NCBI GenBank assembly: GCA_002085355.1
Contig: NATN01000206.1
Span: forward strand, 1 to 5,566
Length of the DNA stretch: 5,566 bases
Reading direction: 5' to 3'
Source of the DNA: Candidatus Zhuqueibacterota bacterium 4484_87
GTDB lineage: Bacteria; Zhuqueibacterota; Zhuqueibacteria; Thermofontimicrobiales; Thermofontimicrobiaceae
Shown in pieces: positions 5,454 to 5,566 of the stretch. The notes under the pieces are model-generated. The model saw nothing but the letters and a program-made list of their open reading frames with translations, ran no database searches and was not told the DNA's origin. Position numbers and translations under genes: made by a program. Position 1 is the stretch's first letter. The number at the start of each line of letters is the position of its first letter.

Positions 5454-5566
5454 GTCTGAAACATTGCCTTGCCAGATAGAGGATTGAGACGTCTTGCGCC
5501 AGTTTATTTTGAGGATAAAACTGGGGTCTTTGTCTGAAACATTGCCTTGCCAGATAGAGGATTGAG
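5454..5566 (+). CRISPR. First unit of a CRISPR array, truncated by the window edge
   Basis: A 37-bp repeat at 5454-5490 is followed by a 41-nt spacer (5491-5531) and a second repeat from 5532 that runs off the window, matching over all 35 visible bases. The repeat starts GTCTGAAAC and ends GGATTGAGAC, so its ends are complementary (GTCT/AGAC). CCTT and GAGG can form a short stem around GCCAGATA just before the last eight bases, ATTGAGAC, which resemble the 5' handle left by Cas6 cleavage. This places the leader on the left and transcription to the right, and suggests a class 1 type I or III system. Only two repeats are visible and no cas genes, so array length and subtype are open. The base before each repeat is also T, so a 38-bp repeat cannot be excluded. 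Confidence 0.82.

Overview
The window reads as a piece of a chromosome from a Gram-negative bacterium with a lipopolysaccharide outer membrane: it carries a full-length LpxL-type lipid A acyltransferase and an exported, membrane-tethered zinc metalloprotease. Base composition is moderate, with A/T-rich gaps. The mix of a receiver–DUF4388 (PATAN) protein with MglA/COG2229-like GTPase folds is common in deep-branching Gram-negative phyla; a Calditrichota/KSB1-like or other FCB-group host is only a guess. All genes lie on the + strand.

Positions 2-2776 form a signalling region. It holds the 3' part of a protein ending in a degenerate small-GTPase fold, a 387-base non-coding gap, a response-regulator-like protein with DUF4388 and winged-helix-like parts, and, 21 bases later, a second degenerate small GTPase. 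Both GTPase folds have lost the P-loop glycines and the threonine, and the receiver carries Glu where the phosphorylated Asp should be. The set looks like a signalling module built largely from pseudoenzymes. The gap contains a 14-bp tandem repeat, a symmetric array of four tight palindromes (714-868), and two long-loop inverted repeats just ahead of the regulator gene.

Positions 2849-5076 form a compact envelope operon: an unrecognised 139-residue protein with a four-cysteine cluster, a Peptidase-MA-like HELTH zinc protease with a signal peptide and a C-terminal membrane anchor, and the lipid A acyltransferase. The three reading frames overlap one another (38 and 29 bases), so they are probably translationally coupled.

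Positions 5077-5566 hold the start of a CRISPR array. An A/T-rich leader of about 375 bases, with promoter-like boxes, three copies of a GGTTAGCGA motif and several dyads, runs into a 37-bp repeat, a 41-nt spacer and a second repeat cut off by the window edge. The repeat ends in ATTGAGAC, resembling a Cas6-type 5' handle, and has a short stem just before it. This suggests a class 1 (type I or III) array transcribed to the right. No cas gene is visible, so the subtype and effector lie outside the window.
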